Assembly (NCBI RefSeq): GCF_003286085.1
Contig: NW_020825322.1
Span: 186,001-250,000 of the forward strand
Direction of reading: 5' to 3'
DNA from: Drosophila persimilis
Taxonomy: Eukaryota > Arthropoda > Insecta > Diptera > Drosophilidae
DNA length: 64,000 bases
Part shown: one piece after another, positions 63,823 through 64,000 of the stretch
How positions within the stretch are numbered: the stretch's first letter is position 1
Layout: each line of letters opens with the position of its first letter
Made by a program: the position numbers and the translations under genes
Notes under the pieces: model-generated
Seen by the model: the letters and a program-made list of their open reading frames with translations, nothing else
The model's database searches: none
Told to the model about the DNA's origin: nothing

Positions 63823-64000
63823 AATATCACCCAAAAGAGAACTCCTTGCTAATAATTATTATATATTTCTTGCCCACTTAGAGAACCAATATACCCCTCG
63901 AAAGTATGGGAATACCTTCGGCAAAGGCCATTAAATTATGCTTAAGGATTGAGAAAAGCAAGAAAACTAAAACGGATTACATGAAATATGTGTGAAATAT

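Larger units (their letters stand above)
55262..64000 (-). other. Upstream intron of netrin gene 2 (partial)
   Basis: The LE2 exon begins at 55261 after a TGTGCCTCCAG acceptor, and no domain VI or LE1 exon is found up to 64000, so this is at least 8.7 kb of intron. It has simple repeats: ACG at 56527-56561, CAG at 56655-56674, GGACCA at 56727-56750, GT at 60117-60139, TC at 60594-60622, GAT at 61808-61829, ACTCGT at 62796-62820 and CCTCT at 63388-63410. I found no gene inside it. Confidence 0.75.

Noticed and set aside
1..64000. tRNA or snRNA genes
   Set aside because: I looked by eye for GGTTCGAATCC-type B boxes with matching A boxes and found no convincing pair on either strand. A covariance-model scan would be needed to exclude them.

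Overview
The window looks like a stretch of Drosophila euchromatin, probably from the obscura group (D. pseudoobscura and relatives) and probably the X chromosome. Three things support this: two adjacent netrin genes on one strand, which matches the tandem NetA/NetB pair of Drosophila; short fly-type introns with GTAAGT/GTGAGT donors; and a dispersed repeat at 46.06-47.09 kb whose start (a foldback of ATACCCGATACTCA, then a GTCT/GTCC microsatellite) resembles a repeat I know from obscura-group genomes. The window is also very rich in simple repeats, as expected for that lineage. Species and chromosome are inference.

Layout. 1-10011: first large intron of netrin gene 1 (minus strand; its remaining exons lie beyond base 1). 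10012-11230: first coding exon of netrin gene 1 (signal peptide, laminin N-terminal domain, first laminin-EGF repeat). 11231-39556: about 28 kb of intergenic DNA with no supportable gene, holding many microsatellites, a strong G-quadruplex motif and several short inverted-repeat segments. 39557-40015: an intronless, internally deleted copy of the leucine-rich-repeat phosphatase regulator sds22, probably a pseudogene. 40606-41928: a compact two-exon gene on the plus strand for a gamma-butyrobetaine/trimethyllysine hydroxylase-like 2-oxoglutarate oxygenase, with an initiator-DPE type promoter. 41929-46054: intergenic. 46055-47086: dispersed repeat element. 47087-53216: AT-rich DNA that should include the 3' UTR of netrin gene 2. 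53217-55261: the last six coding exons of netrin gene 2 (minus strand; laminin-EGF 2, laminin-EGF 3, linker, C345C/NTR domain). 55262-64000: a large upstream intron of netrin gene 2, whose 5' exons are beyond the window.

The two netrins cannot be one gene. Both are on the minus strand, and the C-terminal exons at 53-55 kb are upstream of the N-terminal exon at 10-11 kb. Both encode secreted guidance cues acting through Frazzled/DCC and Unc5. The hydroxylase gene between them is metabolic, transcribed in the opposite direction and apparently unrelated.

I did not find a new multi-gene system. The least explained signals are a recurring CACTG...GAAA / TTTC...CAGTG motif that occurs in four converging pairs around AT-rich segments, and the deleted sds22 copy.
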